Positions 1 to 11,746 are shown, counted from the first letter of the stretch. The stretch is DNA of 64,000 nucleotides from Secundilactobacillus angelensis (GCF_012641075.1 NZ_JAAXLJ010000007.1:78605-142604); one strand, 5' to 3'. The notes: generated by a model not told the origin, from the letters alone. Translations and numbers: made by a program.

Positions 1-20
1 TAGTATAGAGATCTTTATAA

Positions 21-1574
<1,554 letters not shown>

Positions 1575-1599
1575 ACTTGAGGAAGGATAGTGAGAGCTG

Positions 1600-2487
1600 A
1601 TGGCTGAATCAATGAGCGCTGTTCAACACCGTATTGCTTCAACAAAGAATACACGCCAGATCACATCGGCGATGCAAATGGTTCAGACTTCTAAGCTGAA
1701 CCAGATTCAAAAAGCGGCTGTAGGTTATCAAGACTACGTCAGCAAAGTAAAAGCCGTTGTCATGCATCTGGCAAAATCTCATCTATTGGATGATTCCTCG
1801 AGCGATTCTAAGCAGTCAGGTAAGACAGCATACTTGGTCATTACTTCTGATCGGGGTATGGTCGGCAGTTATAACAGTAACGTTCTTCGTGAGGCTAATG
1901 AGTTCATTGCGAGCCACAGCGGCGATGATGAACATTTGATCCTTGCAGTGGGCGGTACTGGCGCTGACTTTTATAAAAAGCGCGGCGAAAACGTGGCCTA
2001 TGAATATCGTGGTGTCAGCGATGTGCCGACTTTTGATGAAGTCAGAGAAATTGTCAAGACGATCACCTCAATGTATGATAGTGGCGTTTTCAGTGAACTC
2101 TATGTTTGCTACAACCATTTCGTCAACCGGCTAGTTGCTCGGTTCCGTGGCGAAAAAATGTTGCCAGTAGACAGTGAAACGCTGAGTGGTGATGCTGCTG
2201 AGGAGACTCAAGCAGACACATTATCAGCCGCTTACGATATGGAACCTTCTGAAAAAGAAGTATTAAAAGTTGTTCTACCACAGTATTCAGAAAGTCTCGT
2301 TTTCGGTGCTATTCTGGATGCTAAAACGGCTGAACACGCTTCAAGTTCTAACGCTATGAAGTCGGCCTCAGATAATGCTGACGACCTCATTGCAGATCTT
2401 GAATTGCGATATAATCGTGCTCGCCAAGCAGCAATTACGACTGAAATTACTGAAATTACTGGTGGGCAAGAGGCATTGAATAATTAA
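1600..2487 (+). CDS. atpG: F1Fo ATP synthase subunit gamma
   Basis: Central rotor stalk of F1, coupling proton flow through Fo to conformational change in the alpha-beta hexamer. The 295-residue protein begins with the long N-terminal helix ([24 protein letters not shown], recognisable although longer runs are not quoted here) and ends with the matching C-terminal helix rich in [12 protein letters not shown], the two forming the coiled-coil shaft. The central Rossmann-like domain lies between. The length is slightly above the usual 285-290 because of an acidic/serine insert around residues 195-210. It sits between atpA and atpD with 22-25 bp gaps and its own ribosome site. Confidence 0.97.
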   Translation: MAESMSAVQHRIASTKNTRQITSAMQMVQTSKLNQIQKAAVGYQDYVSKVKAVVMHLAKSHLLDDSSSDSKQSGKTAYLVITSDRGMVGSYNSNVLREANEFIASHSGDDEHLILAVGGTGADFYKKRGENVAYEYRGVSDVPTFDEVREIVKTITSMYDSGVFSELYVCYNHFVNRLVARFRGEKMLPVDSETLSGDAAEETQADTLSAAYDMEPSEKEVLKVVLPQYSESLVFGAILDAKTAEHASSSNAMKSASDNADDLIADLELRYNRARQAAITTEITEITGGQEALNN

Positions 2488-2503
2488 TGACGGGAGGAAT
2501 TAA

Positions 2504-3922
<1,419 letters not shown>

Positions 3923-3935
3923 GGAGGGGTTCTAA

Positions 3936-4364
3936 TTGGCTGATGAACAATCAGTTTTAACCGTTAGTATCGTAACCCCCGATGGTAACGTCTATGATAA
4001 CGAGCAAGTCAGAATGCTAGTCGTTAAGACTCAGCTTGGTGAACTTGGTATCATGGCCAACCACGTTCCTGTGATTGCTTCGTTAGCATTTGATGAAGCA
4101 CGTATCCAATCTGCCAACAGTGATCAGAAAGATGAAATTGCCGTAAACGGTGGCTTCATCGAATTTTCTGACAATGTTGCGACTATTGTCGCTGACTCTG
4201 CGGAAAAGCAAGACGAAATCGATGTTGATCGTGCTCAAAACGCTAAGAAACGGGCTGAGGCTCGAATCAAAAAAGCGCAGGAAGCTCACGACAAAGATGA
4301 ACTTGCACGTGCAGAAGTTGCACTTCGGCGGGCGATCAATCGAATTAACGTTGCTGGCAAATAA
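3936..4364 (+). CDS. atpC: F1Fo ATP synthase subunit epsilon
   Basis: Regulatory and rotor subunit of F1 (142 residues, normal length). The N-terminal beta sandwich (GELGIMANHVPVIASL) and the C-terminal two-helix hairpin (QNAKKRAEARIKKAQEAHDK onward) are visible; the latter is the part that can inhibit hydrolysis in the family. The start is TTG, chosen because AAGGAGGGG lies 6-8 bp upstream and no ATG is in frame nearby. It is the last gene of the operon, followed by two back-to-back hairpin terminators. Confidence 0.96.
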   Translation: MADEQSVLTVSIVTPDGNVYDNEQVRMLVVKTQLGELGIMANHVPVIASLAFDEARIQSANSDQKDEIAVNGGFIEFSDNVATIVADSAEKQDEIDVDRAQNAKKRAEARIKKAQEAHDKDELARAEVALRRAINRINVAGK

Positions 4365-4374
4365 ACCAGCTAGC

Positions 4375-4416
4375 AAAGACACTATGCTATTAGCTAATGG
4401 CACAGTGTCTTTTTTG
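4375..4416 (+). terminator. Terminator of the atp operon
   Basis: A GC-containing inverted repeat (AAAGACACTATGC pairing with GCACAGTGTCTTT) is followed by a T run. It lies 10 bp after the atpC stop, as expected for the end of the ATP synthase operon. Confidence 0.9.
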
Positions 4417-4421
4417 AACCT

Positions 4422-4470
4422 AAAAGAGGTAGCACCTTGTCATCAGGTTGACGAGGTGCTACCTCTTTTT
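4422..4470. terminator. Bidirectional terminator between atp and the lipoate operon
   Basis: A near-perfect hairpin has A-rich and T-rich flanks on both sides: AAAAGAGGTAGCACCTTGTC on the left and GACGAGGTGCTACCTCTTTT on the right. It can stop transcription arriving from atpC and from the convergent lplA. Confidence 0.88.
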
Positions 4471-4624
4471 AAAATTCTAATAATCAAATTAACTATTATC
4501 TAATGGGTTACGCCAGCGATTGGAAATAATCTCCTCAAGTATTTTCTATAAAAACCGATATTTCGGCTAGCAGTTCAATTTGTACAATCTAGCTGAATTT
4601 TTTAAAAAATATTCCACAATCATA

Positions 4625-5608
4625 TTAAAATAATAGGTCGGTTAGTTGATCTGGTTGAAGCCCTTTAATGGGGGATTGATTCAGCTGAGCTTCAATCACT
4701 GGCGCAATCATTTCACGCTGATAGGGCTTGCCAATTAAGGCTTTTTTGAAGTGCTGCAAATTAATGTTGCTGAAGAAATCACCAGAAAGCTTGATGTCTG
4801 CTAATCGTTGTTGTTGATCAAGATCAAAGGCTACTGAAACAACACCGATACCCGTTAAGTAATTTTTATGAACGTGGTCGTACGGCCGCTGTTCACTTTT
4901 CCAAACTGACTTTTCGTTGAATTGGCTTGCCGCAATTTGCCGCAAACGGTCCTCTTCAACACTTTTTAAGTGGCCAATTTTGGCATGAGTAAGGTTAAGG
5001 AGTGTTCTTTCAAGTTCCTTTTTGAATTTCTCAGCATCCCAATCTGGCTGTTGATCGATCAAATTTACCGTTCGCTGACGAACAGATTGGATGTGCTTAG
5101 CCTTCATTTTATCTGGATCGACCTTCAGTGCCTGTGCCATCCAGTCAAGGTTAGCGTTAAACAATAAACTGCCGTGATGCAACCGGTAGCCATCGGTCAG
5201 ATACTGTGCACTACCAGAGACTTTTCGACCATCAACTACCAGATCATTTCTACTGTCGTCTTGAGCATTGATCCCAATTTGGTTTAGGGCTTGGGTGACA
5301 AGGTTTAAACCCGATGAAAAATCGATCGTGGCATCGTCAGTCGGGGTGATCAGGGTAAATTGACAGCCGCCTTGATCGTTATAAATGGTGCCACCGCCTG
5401 ATAGACGTCTAACCGCAGTAATGTGGTGTGCTTCAATAAAGGGGCGATTAAGCTCGTTTTTGGCCGTTTGGTACTTACCAAGCATGACGGTGGGAGTGGT
5501 CGACCACAACAGCAGCACTGGTTCAGTGGGGCGCTTTTCAGTCATTAAATAGTACTCTAAGGCAAAGTTGTGACGGACGTCTAGACTATTGACCGGGAAG
5601 TAAATCAT
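4625..5608 (-). CDS. lplA: Lipoate--protein ligase
   Basis: Activates lipoate (or octanoate) with ATP and attaches it to the conserved lysine of lipoyl domains. The 327-residue protein has the LplA motifs RRLSGGGTIYND (around residue 77), the binding lysine region DGRKVSGSAQ, the HHGSLLFN strand, and a C-terminal accessory domain of about 90 residues, so it is a full-length LplA-type ligase rather than a short LipM/LipL-like transferase. Its ATG overlaps the lipA stop by 4 bp (ATGA), implying translational coupling. It is the last gene of the three-gene minus-strand operon. Octanoyl transfer activity cannot be excluded from sequence. Confidence 0.93.
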   Translation of the reverse strand: MIYFPVNSLDVRHNFALEYYLMTEKRPTEPVLLLWSTTPTVMLGKYQTAKNELNRPFIEAHHITAVRRLSGGGTIYNDQGGCQFTLITPTDDATIDFSSGLNLVTQALNQIGINAQDDSRNDLVVDGRKVSGSAQYLTDGYRLHHGSLLFNANLDWMAQALKVDPDKMKAKHIQSVRQRTVNLIDQQPDWDAEKFKKELERTLLNLTHAKIGHLKSVEEDRLRQIAASQFNEKSVWKSEQRPYDHVHKNYLTGIGVVSVAFDLDQQQRLADIKLSGDFFSNINLQHFKKALIGKPYQREMIAPVIEAQLNQSPIKGLQPDQLTDLLF

Positions 5609-6489
5609 TGGTTTTCCACCGCTTCAAGTTCTTCCTTAGCCTTGTAAGAACTACGTACTAGAGGTGAGCTGGCAACGAATTTAAAGCCACGCTTCATCGC
5701 TTGTTTGTAGTATTCCTGATACCGTTTCATTGGTACCCATTCGCGTAAAGTGTAGTTTTTTGGACCTGGTTGAACGTATTGACCGATCGTCAGGAAGTCT
5801 ACGTCAATTGCACGCAAATCATCCATTAATTGGTAAACCTCGTCGTCTGTTTCGCCAAGGCCCAGCATGATACCAGTTTTGACGTACATTGTCTTAGGCG
5901 CGTGTTCTTTAACGTATTTAAGCACGTGCAGTGATGTGTCATAGGTGGCACGGTTACGAACTTTTGGTGTGATACTCCGAACGGTTTCCATGTTGTGGTT
6001 GAAAACATCGGGGCCCGCAGCAATCACCTTGTCCAGGCAATCTTCATGCCCCTGAAAGTCAGGCGTGAGTACTTCAATTGTTGTGTTAGGATTAAGTTTT
6101 TTAATGGCGTTAATGGTTCTAACAAATTGATCTGCACCTAAGTCTGGCAGATCGTCACGGTCAACGCTCGTCACGACCACGTGGGTCAATCCCAGTTTTT
6201 TGGTTGCCTGCGCAACACGCAGCGGTTCCAGTAAATCGACGGCTTTAGGATGACCGTGAGGGATGTCGCAAAAGCGGCAAGCACGGGTACAGTTGGGACC
6301 TAAAATGATGAAGGAAGCTGATCCGCTACCGAAGCATTCGCCTAAGTTGGGGCAGTTAGCTTCAGCACAAACTGTGTTTAAGTTTAGTCCGGAAAGCAAA
6401 TCGGTCATTTTATCAACTTTCTTTTGATCGTAGGTCACCTTCAACCAGTTTGGCTTGACTGGTGCAGTTGTTTCACGTTCTGTTTTCAT
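5605..6489 (-). CDS. lipA: Lipoyl synthase (radical SAM)
   Basis: Inserts two sulfur atoms into protein-bound octanoyl chains to form lipoate. The 294-residue product has both iron-sulfur signatures: the auxiliary cluster cysteines at 41, 46 and 52 (CAEANCPNLGEC) and the radical SAM CxxxCxxC at 67, 71 and 74 (CTRACRFC), plus the C-terminal RSSY. All catalytic features are intact. lipA is uncommon in lactobacilli, most of which scavenge lipoate, so this gene is a distinguishing trait. It lies 12 bp behind the small lipoyl-domain gene and overlaps lplA. Confidence 0.95.
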   Translation of the reverse strand: MKTERETTAPVKPNWLKVTYDQKKVDKMTDLLSGLNLNTVCAEANCPNLGECFGSGSASFIILGPNCTRACRFCDIPHGHPKAVDLLEPLRVAQATKKLGLTHVVVTSVDRDDLPDLGADQFVRTINAIKKLNPNTTIEVLTPDFQGHEDCLDKVIAAGPDVFNHNMETVRSITPKVRNRATYDTSLHVLKYVKEHAPKTMYVKTGIMLGLGETDDEVYQLMDDLRAIDVDFLTIGQYVQPGPKNYTLREWVPMKRYQEYYKQAMKRGFKFVASSPLVRSSYKAKEELEAVENQ

Positions 6490-6501
6490 TTGGATATCCT
6501 C

Positions 6502-6741
6502 CTAACCAACTTCAATCTTAGCAACTAGATCGCCGACTTTAGTAGCATCGCCAGTGGCGACTTCTTGAGCTTTTAAGATGCCATCCTCTTGGCTTTCAAC
6601 TTGACTGATGGCCTTCTCAGTTTCTACCTCAAAGAGGACGTCACCAGTTTTAACGGTGTCACCGGGTTGTTTATCCCACTTACCGAAGAAGTACTCATCA
6701 GATTTGGGACTAAGCTTTGGCATATGAACTTCTTTAATCAA
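6502..6741 (-). CDS. Free-standing E2-type lipoyl domain protein
   Basis: About 79 residues consisting only of a biotinyl/lipoyl-type beta-barrel half domain. The motif FEVETEKAISQVE places the modifiable lysine at residue 43, and MPKLSPKSD near the start resembles the first strand of dehydrogenase E2 lipoyl domains. There is no E1/E3-binding or catalytic domain. I place the start at TTG 6741 because GGAG (minus strand, 6751-6754) is 9 bp upstream; an in-frame ATG at 6756 has no ribosome site. Leading a lipA-lplA operon, it may serve as the acyl carrier on which lipoate is built (inference). It could alternatively be a detached subunit of a dehydrogenase encoded elsewhere. Confidence 0.85.
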   Translation of the reverse strand: MIKEVHMPKLSPKSDEYFFGKWDKQPGDTVKTGDVLFEVETEKAISQVESQEDGILKAQEVATGDATKVGDLVAKIEVG

Positions 6742-6832
6742 AATAATCATCTCCATGAATGGTATGTTTAAGTTAACGACTAAAGATTACCATCGATCAA
6801 TGATATTGTGAAATAGCCCAAATATTCTGGGC

Positions 6833-6846
6833 GGTCAGCGCTTACA
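6833..6846. promoter_or_regulatory. Candidate catabolite-responsive element (CcpA cre)
   Basis: GGTCAGCGCTTACA matches the degenerate cre consensus WGWAARCGYTTWCW at 12 of 14 positions, with the central CG and right half intact. It lies about 90 bp ahead of the lipoyl-domain gene on the minus strand, just downstream of a weak TATTAG-type -10. Sugar control of the lipoate operon is an inference. Confidence 0.4.
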
Positions 6847-7156
6847 AACACTAATACAACAGCAATTTGCATCGTAAATCAAACTTCACAAGGAATATGT
6901 CTGATAGTCGTAAATTAGGTAAAATTACATGGCATTATGAATAATTGAACATGCCAAAATTAGATGAATGATATTGGCCATCATGTGAACCATTACACTA
7001 CCAAAATTAGGTGAGAAGTTACTCGTTCATTCCAGATGTATTTAGTAAATAGTAATGAATTACATAAGTATTTTTATCCTTATTTGTGAAAAAAGGTTGC
7101 TTTGTAAAACGTAATATTACAAATGCAATAGAATGGGGGACAGAGTGGCCGAAATA

Positions 7157-7165
7157 TGCTATATT
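7157..7165 (+). promoter_or_regulatory. Extended -10 promoter for DUF1146-murA
   Basis: TGCTATATT is an extended -10 element 31 bp ahead of the DUF1146 ATG. No good -35 is visible, which is tolerable for extended -10 promoters. Several genes in this window use the same TGCTATAAT-like pattern. Confidence 0.5.
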
Positions 7166-7195
7166 TTACTGGTAATGCAGAAAGGAAAGTGACAC

Positions 7196-7426
7196 ATGAA
7201 AACTATCGGTGCTCAGGCCCTAATGACCTTGATCAGTCATTTTGTCTTTATTTTCGTGGCCTTTTGGAGTATTCAAAAATTACACATTGAAAATGTCATG
7301 CGACTATACCCTAGTCAAGCACGGGTACTGATTGTTTTGTTGTCGGTAACAGTAGGCTTTACCTGCAGCGAATTTTTCTTGAACTTTATAGATAATGTCA
7401 GAAATTTAATTTTTCTTGTTAAATAA
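7196..7426 (+). CDS. DUF1146 small membrane protein (YwzB-like)
   Basis: A 76-residue protein with two predicted membrane segments (about residues 8-25 and 44-66). It belongs to the DUF1146/YwzB family, recognised from its pattern and from its usual place between the ATP synthase and murA in bacilli and lactobacilli. Its function is unknown. The ATG follows GAAAGGAAAG. It is the first gene of the unit that continues into murA 23 bp later. Confidence 0.85.
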   Translation: MKTIGAQALMTLISHFVFIFVAFWSIQKLHIENVMRLYPSQARVLIVLLSVTVGFTCSEFFLNFIDNVRNLIFLVK

Positions 7427-7449
7427 CGTAATACGTGGAGGAAATTTCT

Positions 7450-8754
7450 TTGGAAAAGATTATTGTACATGGCGGCCGCGAATTATCGGGAACTGTACAT
7501 ATTGAAGGTGCGAAGAACGCTGTCTTACCAATTTTGGCGGCGTCAATCTTAGCTGAACACGACGATATGGTTTTAACTAACGTTCCGATTCTATCCGATG
7601 TCTACACCATGAATAACGTACTCAAGTTTTTAAACTTGGACGTGGATTTTGATGAAGACACTAATACGGTACGCCTAAATGCAGCTAAAACGCTGTCCAC
7701 TCAGGCACCGTTTGAGTACGTTTCTAAAATGCGTGCTTCAATCGTAGTGATGGGGCCGCTTTTGGCGCGCTACGGTCATGCAAAAGTTGCGATGCCTGGT
7801 GGCTGTGCAATTGGCTCTCGGCCAGTTGACCTCCATTTAAAGGGGTTTGAAGCACTTGGCGCCAGTATAGATCAGCATGATGGCTATATCGAAGCCACTG
7901 CCGATCGGCTAGTTGGTGCGAATATCTATCTAGATTTCCCCAGTGTTGGTGCAACTCAAAATATTATGATGGCTGCTACATTGGCTGAAGGAACCACGAC
8001 GATTGAAAACGTTGCACGTGAACCGGAAATTGTCGACTTGGCTAACGTCTTAAATAAGATGGGCGCCAAAGTGCGTGGTGCAGGTACTGAAACTATCCGA
8101 ATTGAAGGGGTAACCAGTATGCATGGAACTGACCATTATGTGGTTCAGGACCGGATAGAAGCTGGTACTTTCATGGTAGCTGCAGCGTTGACACACGGCA
8201 ATATCCTAGTTAAAAATGCGATTTCGGAACATAACAAACCATTGATTTCTAAATTAGAGGAAATGGGTGTTACAGTTTTGGTTGAAGATGACGGTGTTCG
8301 GGTGATTGGACCGCAATCGTTAAAGCCAACTAACGTCAAAACGCTCCCACATCCTGGATTCCCAACGGATATGCAACCACAAATGACCGTACTTCAGCTT
8401 AGTGCTAACGGCACAAGTACGTTAACGGAGACGGTGTTCGAAAACCGGTTCATGCACCTAGAAGAGCTTCGTCGAATGAACGCTAAGTTTAAAGTTGAAG
8501 GTCGTTCGGTTGCTTTGTATGGCCCAACTAACTTCAATGGGGCCGAGGTGGCTGCAACCGATTTACGTGCGGCGGCTGCACTCGTACTTGCGGGATTAGT
8601 TGCCAATGGTTATACCCAAGTAACCAACTTGCAGTATCTTGATCGTGGTTATTACGATTTCCACTTGAAACTACGTGCATTGGGTGCGGAAATCGAACGG
8701 GTAAAAGTACCAGCACAAGAAGAAGTTATTTTAAAGTCTAAAACCAATGACTAA
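7450..8754 (+). CDS. murA: UDP-N-acetylglucosamine 1-carboxyvinyltransferase
   Basis: First committed step of peptidoglycan synthesis: transfers enolpyruvate from PEP to UDP-GlcNAc in the cytoplasm; target of fosfomycin. The catalytic cysteine (PGGCAIG, Cys119 by this start) is present, as is the N-terminal [12 protein letters not shown] motif. I choose the TTG at 7450 because GGAGG (7437-7441) is 8 bp upstream; the more upstream GTG at 7435 lies on the ribosome site itself. The product is then 434 residues, typical for the family. A strong terminator follows. Confidence 0.96.
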   Translation: MEKIIVHGGRELSGTVHIEGAKNAVLPILAASILAEHDDMVLTNVPILSDVYTMNNVLKFLNLDVDFDEDTNTVRLNAAKTLSTQAPFEYVSKMRASIVVMGPLLARYGHAKVAMPGGCAIGSRPVDLHLKGFEALGASIDQHDGYIEATADRLVGANIYLDFPSVGATQNIMMAATLAEGTTTIENVAREPEIVDLANVLNKMGAKVRGAGTETIRIEGVTSMHGTDHYVVQDRIEAGTFMVAAALTHGNILVKNAISEHNKPLISKLEEMGVTVLVEDDGVRVIGPQSLKPTNVKTLPHPGFPTDMQPQMTVLQLSANGTSTLTETVFENRFMHLEELRRMNAKFKVEGRSVALYGPTNFNGAEVAATDLRAAAALVLAGLVANGYTQVTNLQYLDRGYYDFHLKLRALGAEIERVKVPAQEEVILKSKTND

Positions 8755-8763
8755 TGCGAAGCG

Positions 8764-8800
8764 AAAAGTTCGGGACAACTGGTCTGTTCCGAACTTTTTT
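8764..8800 (+). terminator. Terminator after murA
   Basis: The hairpin AAAAGTTCGG / CCGAACTTTTTT with a short loop ends in a T run, 10 bp after the murA stop. Confidence 0.9.
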
Positions 8801-8825
8801 CACCTAACTCTTCTTAAGGCGGGTA

Positions 8826-8834
8826 TGCTATAAT
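8826..8834 (+). promoter_or_regulatory. Extended -10 promoter of the mreB paralogue operon
   Basis: TGCTATAAT, a perfect extended -10, sits 40 bp ahead of the ATG and just after the murA terminator. There is no recognisable -35. Confidence 0.75.
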
Positions 8835-8873
8835 TAACGGTTGAGATAATAAGTTCAGGAGGAATTCAATAGG

Positions 8874-9881
8874 ATGGCAAAAGATATTGGTATTGACCTT
8901 GGTACCGCCAATGTTTTGATATATGCGGTTGGCAAGGGAATCGTTTTAAACGAGCCCTCAGTTGTGGCGGTTGATACAAAGTCTAATCAAGTTTTGGCGG
9001 TGGGCTCAGAAGCTTATAAAATGGTTGGTAGAACTCCCAGCAACATTCGGGCAATTCGGCCTTTAAAAGACGGTGTAATTTCTGATTTTGATGTCACAGA
9101 AAGCATGCTATCGTATTTCATTAGTAAATTAAGTGTCAAGGGGTTCATGGCAAAACCAAACATTATGATTTGTGCGCCAACCAACATTACTGAGATCGAA
9201 CGCCGAGCAATTATTCAGGCTGCGGAAAAATCCGGTGGTGGGAAAGTTTATTTGGAAGAGGAACCTAAAGTTGCTGCCGTTGGTGCTGGCATGGATATTT
9301 TCAAGCCCCAAGGTAACATGGTGATTGATATCGGTGGTGGAACTAGCGATATTGCTGTTTTGTCATTAGGTGATATTGTCGCCAGCAAGTCAATTCGAAT
9401 TGCCGGTGATGAATTAAATGCAAACTTGATTAACTTTTTAAAGACTCAGCATAATTTACAAGTCGGCGAACGCACCGCCGAAGCCATCAAAATCAAGATT
9501 GGCTCCGCTTATCCAGATGATGATCACAATGAATCAATGGAAGTTCGTGGCCGCGATTCCGTTTCCGGGATGCCTCGGTCAATCGAAGTGACCTCCAAGG
9601 ATATTTATCCTGCAATTAGCAGCGTCATGGCCCAGATTGTCAATGCTGCCAAGGAAGTGCTTGAAATTGTACCTCCAGAATTAGCTGCGGATATTATTGA
9701 TCGTGGAATCATGCTCACTGGTGGTGGTGCCTTATTACACGGTGTCGATAAACTTTTGATTGAACAATTGAAGGTTCCCGTTGTAATTTCTGAAAATCCA
9801 TTGGATAACGTTGCTAAGGGTGCCGGTATTTTGCTTGAACACATGAACGCAGCGACCACTAAAAAGCACGGTCGCGGATAG
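8874..9881 (+). CDS. mbl: MreB/Mbl family rod-shape actin
   Basis: Bacterial actin of 335 residues that forms filaments under the membrane and guides the elongasome. The actin-fold phosphate loops ([14 protein letters not shown] at the start, [15 protein letters not shown] around residue 155) and the GGGALLHG adenosine motif are present. It is one of two MreB-like genes in the window; the other (38186) is in the mreBCD operon and is probably the true mreB. The placement after murA and before yidD-rodA matches the second copy (mreB2/mbl) of lactobacilli. The symbol is tentative. Confidence 0.92.
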   Translation: MAKDIGIDLGTANVLIYAVGKGIVLNEPSVVAVDTKSNQVLAVGSEAYKMVGRTPSNIRAIRPLKDGVISDFDVTESMLSYFISKLSVKGFMAKPNIMICAPTNITEIERRAIIQAAEKSGGGKVYLEEEPKVAAVGAGMDIFKPQGNMVIDIGGGTSDIAVLSLGDIVASKSIRIAGDELNANLINFLKTQHNLQVGERTAEAIKIKIGSAYPDDDHNESMEVRGRDSVSGMPRSIEVTSKDIYPAISSVMAQIVNAAKEVLEIVPPELAADIIDRGIMLTGGGALLHGVDKLLIEQLKVPVVISENPLDNVAKGAGILLEHMNAATTKKHGRG

Positions 9882-9889
9882 GAGTTTGC

Positions 9890-10165
9890 TTGAAAAGGTT
9901 ATTGATGATGCTCGTGCGTGGCTATCAGCGCTTTATATCACCATTATTTCCGCCAACTTGTCGTTATTCGCCAACCTGTTCAGCTTACATGCTAGAAGCA
10001 CTCAAGAAACACGGTGCAATTAAGGGTACTCTAATGGGCCTCGCAAGGATAGGCCGGTGTAATCCCCTTGTCCACGGTGGCTATGATCCCGTACCTGATC
10101 ATTTCAGTTTAAAACGTAACAAAAAGGCTGAGATGGCTTATTTAAAAGAGATGAACTTAAGATAA
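9890..10165 (+). CDS. yidD: Membrane protein insertion efficiency factor YidD
   Basis: A small (91-residue) cytoplasmic-face protein that aids YidC/Sec membrane insertion. It has the family core [19 protein letters not shown] with three conserved cysteines, and the [14 protein letters not shown] signature. The start is TTG with AGGAG 5 bp upstream, overlapping the end of the mreB paralogue, so translation is probably coupled. The C-terminus is somewhat longer and basic. Confidence 0.94.
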   Translation: MKRLLMMLVRGYQRFISPLFPPTCRYSPTCSAYMLEALKKHGAIKGTLMGLARIGRCNPLVHGGYDPVPDHFSLKRNKKAEMAYLKEMNLR

Positions 10166-10184
10166 AAACGAAAAGGAGCTTTCC

Positions 10185-10406
10185 ATGTCTAAAAAGAAAC
10201 AACCAGTCGGTGTGGCAATTGACGATGTCACAATTAAGGGTGTTGATGGCTTACAGCTATCCATCGATAATGAAGTCATCGGGACTGTTTTGCCACTTGA
10301 AAACGGCTCTTTCGAAGCTCAAATTGGTTCTGATCGTCCTGTTAAGATTAAAACTCAGGACGAAGCCATTGAGTATTTGATTCAAGCTTACAATTTACAT
10401 CACTAA
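10185..10406 (+). CDS. DUF2969 protein
   Basis: A 73-residue soluble, mostly beta-strand protein of the DUF2969 family, found in lactobacilli directly upstream of rodA. Function unknown. The ATG follows AAAGGAGC. The conserved position among shape genes suggests, but does not show, a role in the cell envelope. Confidence 0.82.
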   Translation: MSKKKQPVGVAIDDVTIKGVDGLQLSIDNEVIGTVLPLENGSFEAQIGSDRPVKIKTQDEAIEYLIQAYNLHH

Positions 10407-10460
10407 TTTCTCACGATGTTGTTTTAGACCTAAAAAAACGGTTAAGGATAACTAAATTAC

Positions 10461-10489
10461 TTCGAGACGGCTTTCAAGCCGTTTATAAT
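10461..10489 (+). promoter_or_regulatory. Promoter of rodA with a palindrome in the spacer
   Basis: The -10 TATAAT (10484-10489) lies 17 bp after a weak -35 (TTCGAG, 10461-10466). The spacer is almost wholly a palindrome with arms ACGGCTT and AAGCCGT (10467-10482). The palindrome could be an operator, or a short terminator stem of DUF2969. Confidence 0.55.
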
Positions 10490-10520
10490 AAATTCGTGAG
10501 TGAGAGGAGGATATGATGCA

Positions 10521-11717
10521 ATGAGTGAGCGTCGCGAAGAAGATTCGGAATCGCGAATTGATTATGGTGTTATTTTTTGTGTACTAATGTTGGCATTGAT
10601 TGGATTGGCTTCAATCTACGTTGCTGCTGTTCATGATTCCAGTGCCACTAATATTACAACGCTAATGGTGTCACAGGTGGCTTGGTACGTGATTGGGACA
10701 ATCGCTGTTATCATTATTATGCAATTTGATTCAGAACAATTGTGGAAAGTGGCGCCGTTAGCCTATTGGTTCGGTATTTTCCTGTTGGCCGCGGTGTTGG
10801 TATTTTATAGTCGGTCGTACGCTGCTTCTACTGGTGCCAGGTCCTGGTTCGCAATTGGCCCCTTGACCTTCCAGCCATCTGAAGTGATGAAGCCAGCCTT
10901 CATCTTAATGCTCGCGCGGGTAGCTAGTGACCATAATCACACTTATTATGAACATACCACGCGCTCGGACTGGTTATTGCTGGGGAAGATGATCCTTTGG
11001 ACATTGCCCATTGTTGTGTTGCTACGGCTACAAAATGACTTCGGGACTATGCTGGTCTTTTTTGCAATCCTAGCAGGGGTTGCATTAGTTGCAGGTATTA
11101 CTTGGCGAATTATCGTCCCAGTTGCAGCGGTTGCCGCTGCTGTTGGTGGTGGTGCCTTAGCCCTGGTTGCAACCACTGCTGGCCGAACTATTTTAGGTCA
11201 TTTGGGGTTTGCATCGTATCAATTTGCCCGAATCGATACATGGTTAAATCCTGCAAGCAATACATCTGATCAAGGCTATCAACTCTGGCAAAGCATGAAG
11301 GCCGTTGGTTCTGGCGGTATTTTTGGGACTGGTTTCAACGTGTCAAGGGTATATGTACCCGTTCGTGAATCTGACATGATTTTTTCCGTTATCGGTGAAA
11401 ATTTTGGCTTTATCGGTAGCTTGATACTGATTTTGCTATACTTTATGTTGATTTATCAAATGATTAGAGTGACATTTGACACAAAAAACGTTTTTTATGC
11501 ATATATTTCAACCGGCGTTATTATGATGGTTTTATTCCATACCTTTGAAAATATTGGGATGAGTATTGGTTTGTTACCGCTAACTGGGATTCCCTTACCA
11601 TTCGTTAGTCAAGGTGGATCTGCGCTGATTGGGAACATGATAGGTATTGGATTAATCATGTCGATGCGGTATCATAATAAGAGTTACATGTTTAGTCGTA
11701 ACGAAGACTTTGAATAA
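10521..11717 (+). CDS. rodA: Peptidoglycan polymerase RodA (SEDS family)
   Basis: Polytopic SEDS glycosyltransferase that polymerises lipid II during side-wall elongation. The 398-residue product has about ten membrane segments. SEDS motifs are visible: ARSWFAIGPLTFQPSE in the first half, and PLPFVSQGGSALIGNM near the end. The ATG at 10521 is chosen because AGGAGG ends 10 bp upstream; the upstream in-frame GTG lies on that ribosome site. Placement after the mreB paralogue favours RodA over FtsW. Confidence 0.92.
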   Translation: MSERREEDSESRIDYGVIFCVLMLALIGLASIYVAAVHDSSATNITTLMVSQVAWYVIGTIAVIIIMQFDSEQLWKVAPLAYWFGIFLLAAVLVFYSRSYAASTGARSWFAIGPLTFQPSEVMKPAFILMLARVASDHNHTYYEHTTRSDWLLLGKMILWTLPIVVLLRLQNDFGTMLVFFAILAGVALVAGITWRIIVPVAAVAAAVGGGALALVATTAGRTILGHLGFASYQFARIDTWLNPASNTSDQGYQLWQSMKAVGSGGIFGTGFNVSRVYVPVRESDMIFSVIGENFGFIGSLILILLYFMLIYQMIRVTFDTKNVFYAYISTGVIMMVLFHTFENIGMSIGLLPLTGIPLPFVSQGGSALIGNMIGIGLIMSMRYHNKSYMFSRNEDFE

Positions 11718-11746
11718 AGTCTAATAAATTGGTATGAGGTGAAAGT

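Larger units (their letters stand above)
6757..7195. other. AT-rich divergent intergenic region
   Basis: About 440 bp between the lipoate operon and the DUF1146-murA operon without a credible gene. It contains the candidate cre at 6833, two copies of CCAAAATTAGRTGA (6954-6967 and 7001-7014), an inverted repeat with arms TTTGTAA and TTACAAA (7101-7123), and an extended -10 at 7157-7165 reading toward DUF1146. Both operons must start here, in opposite directions. Confidence 0.6.

Noticed and set aside
10467..10482. A terminator for DUF2969 at the rodA palindrome
   Set aside because: The stem is only 7 bp with a 2-nt loop and only three T residues before the -10; reported as a possible operator instead.
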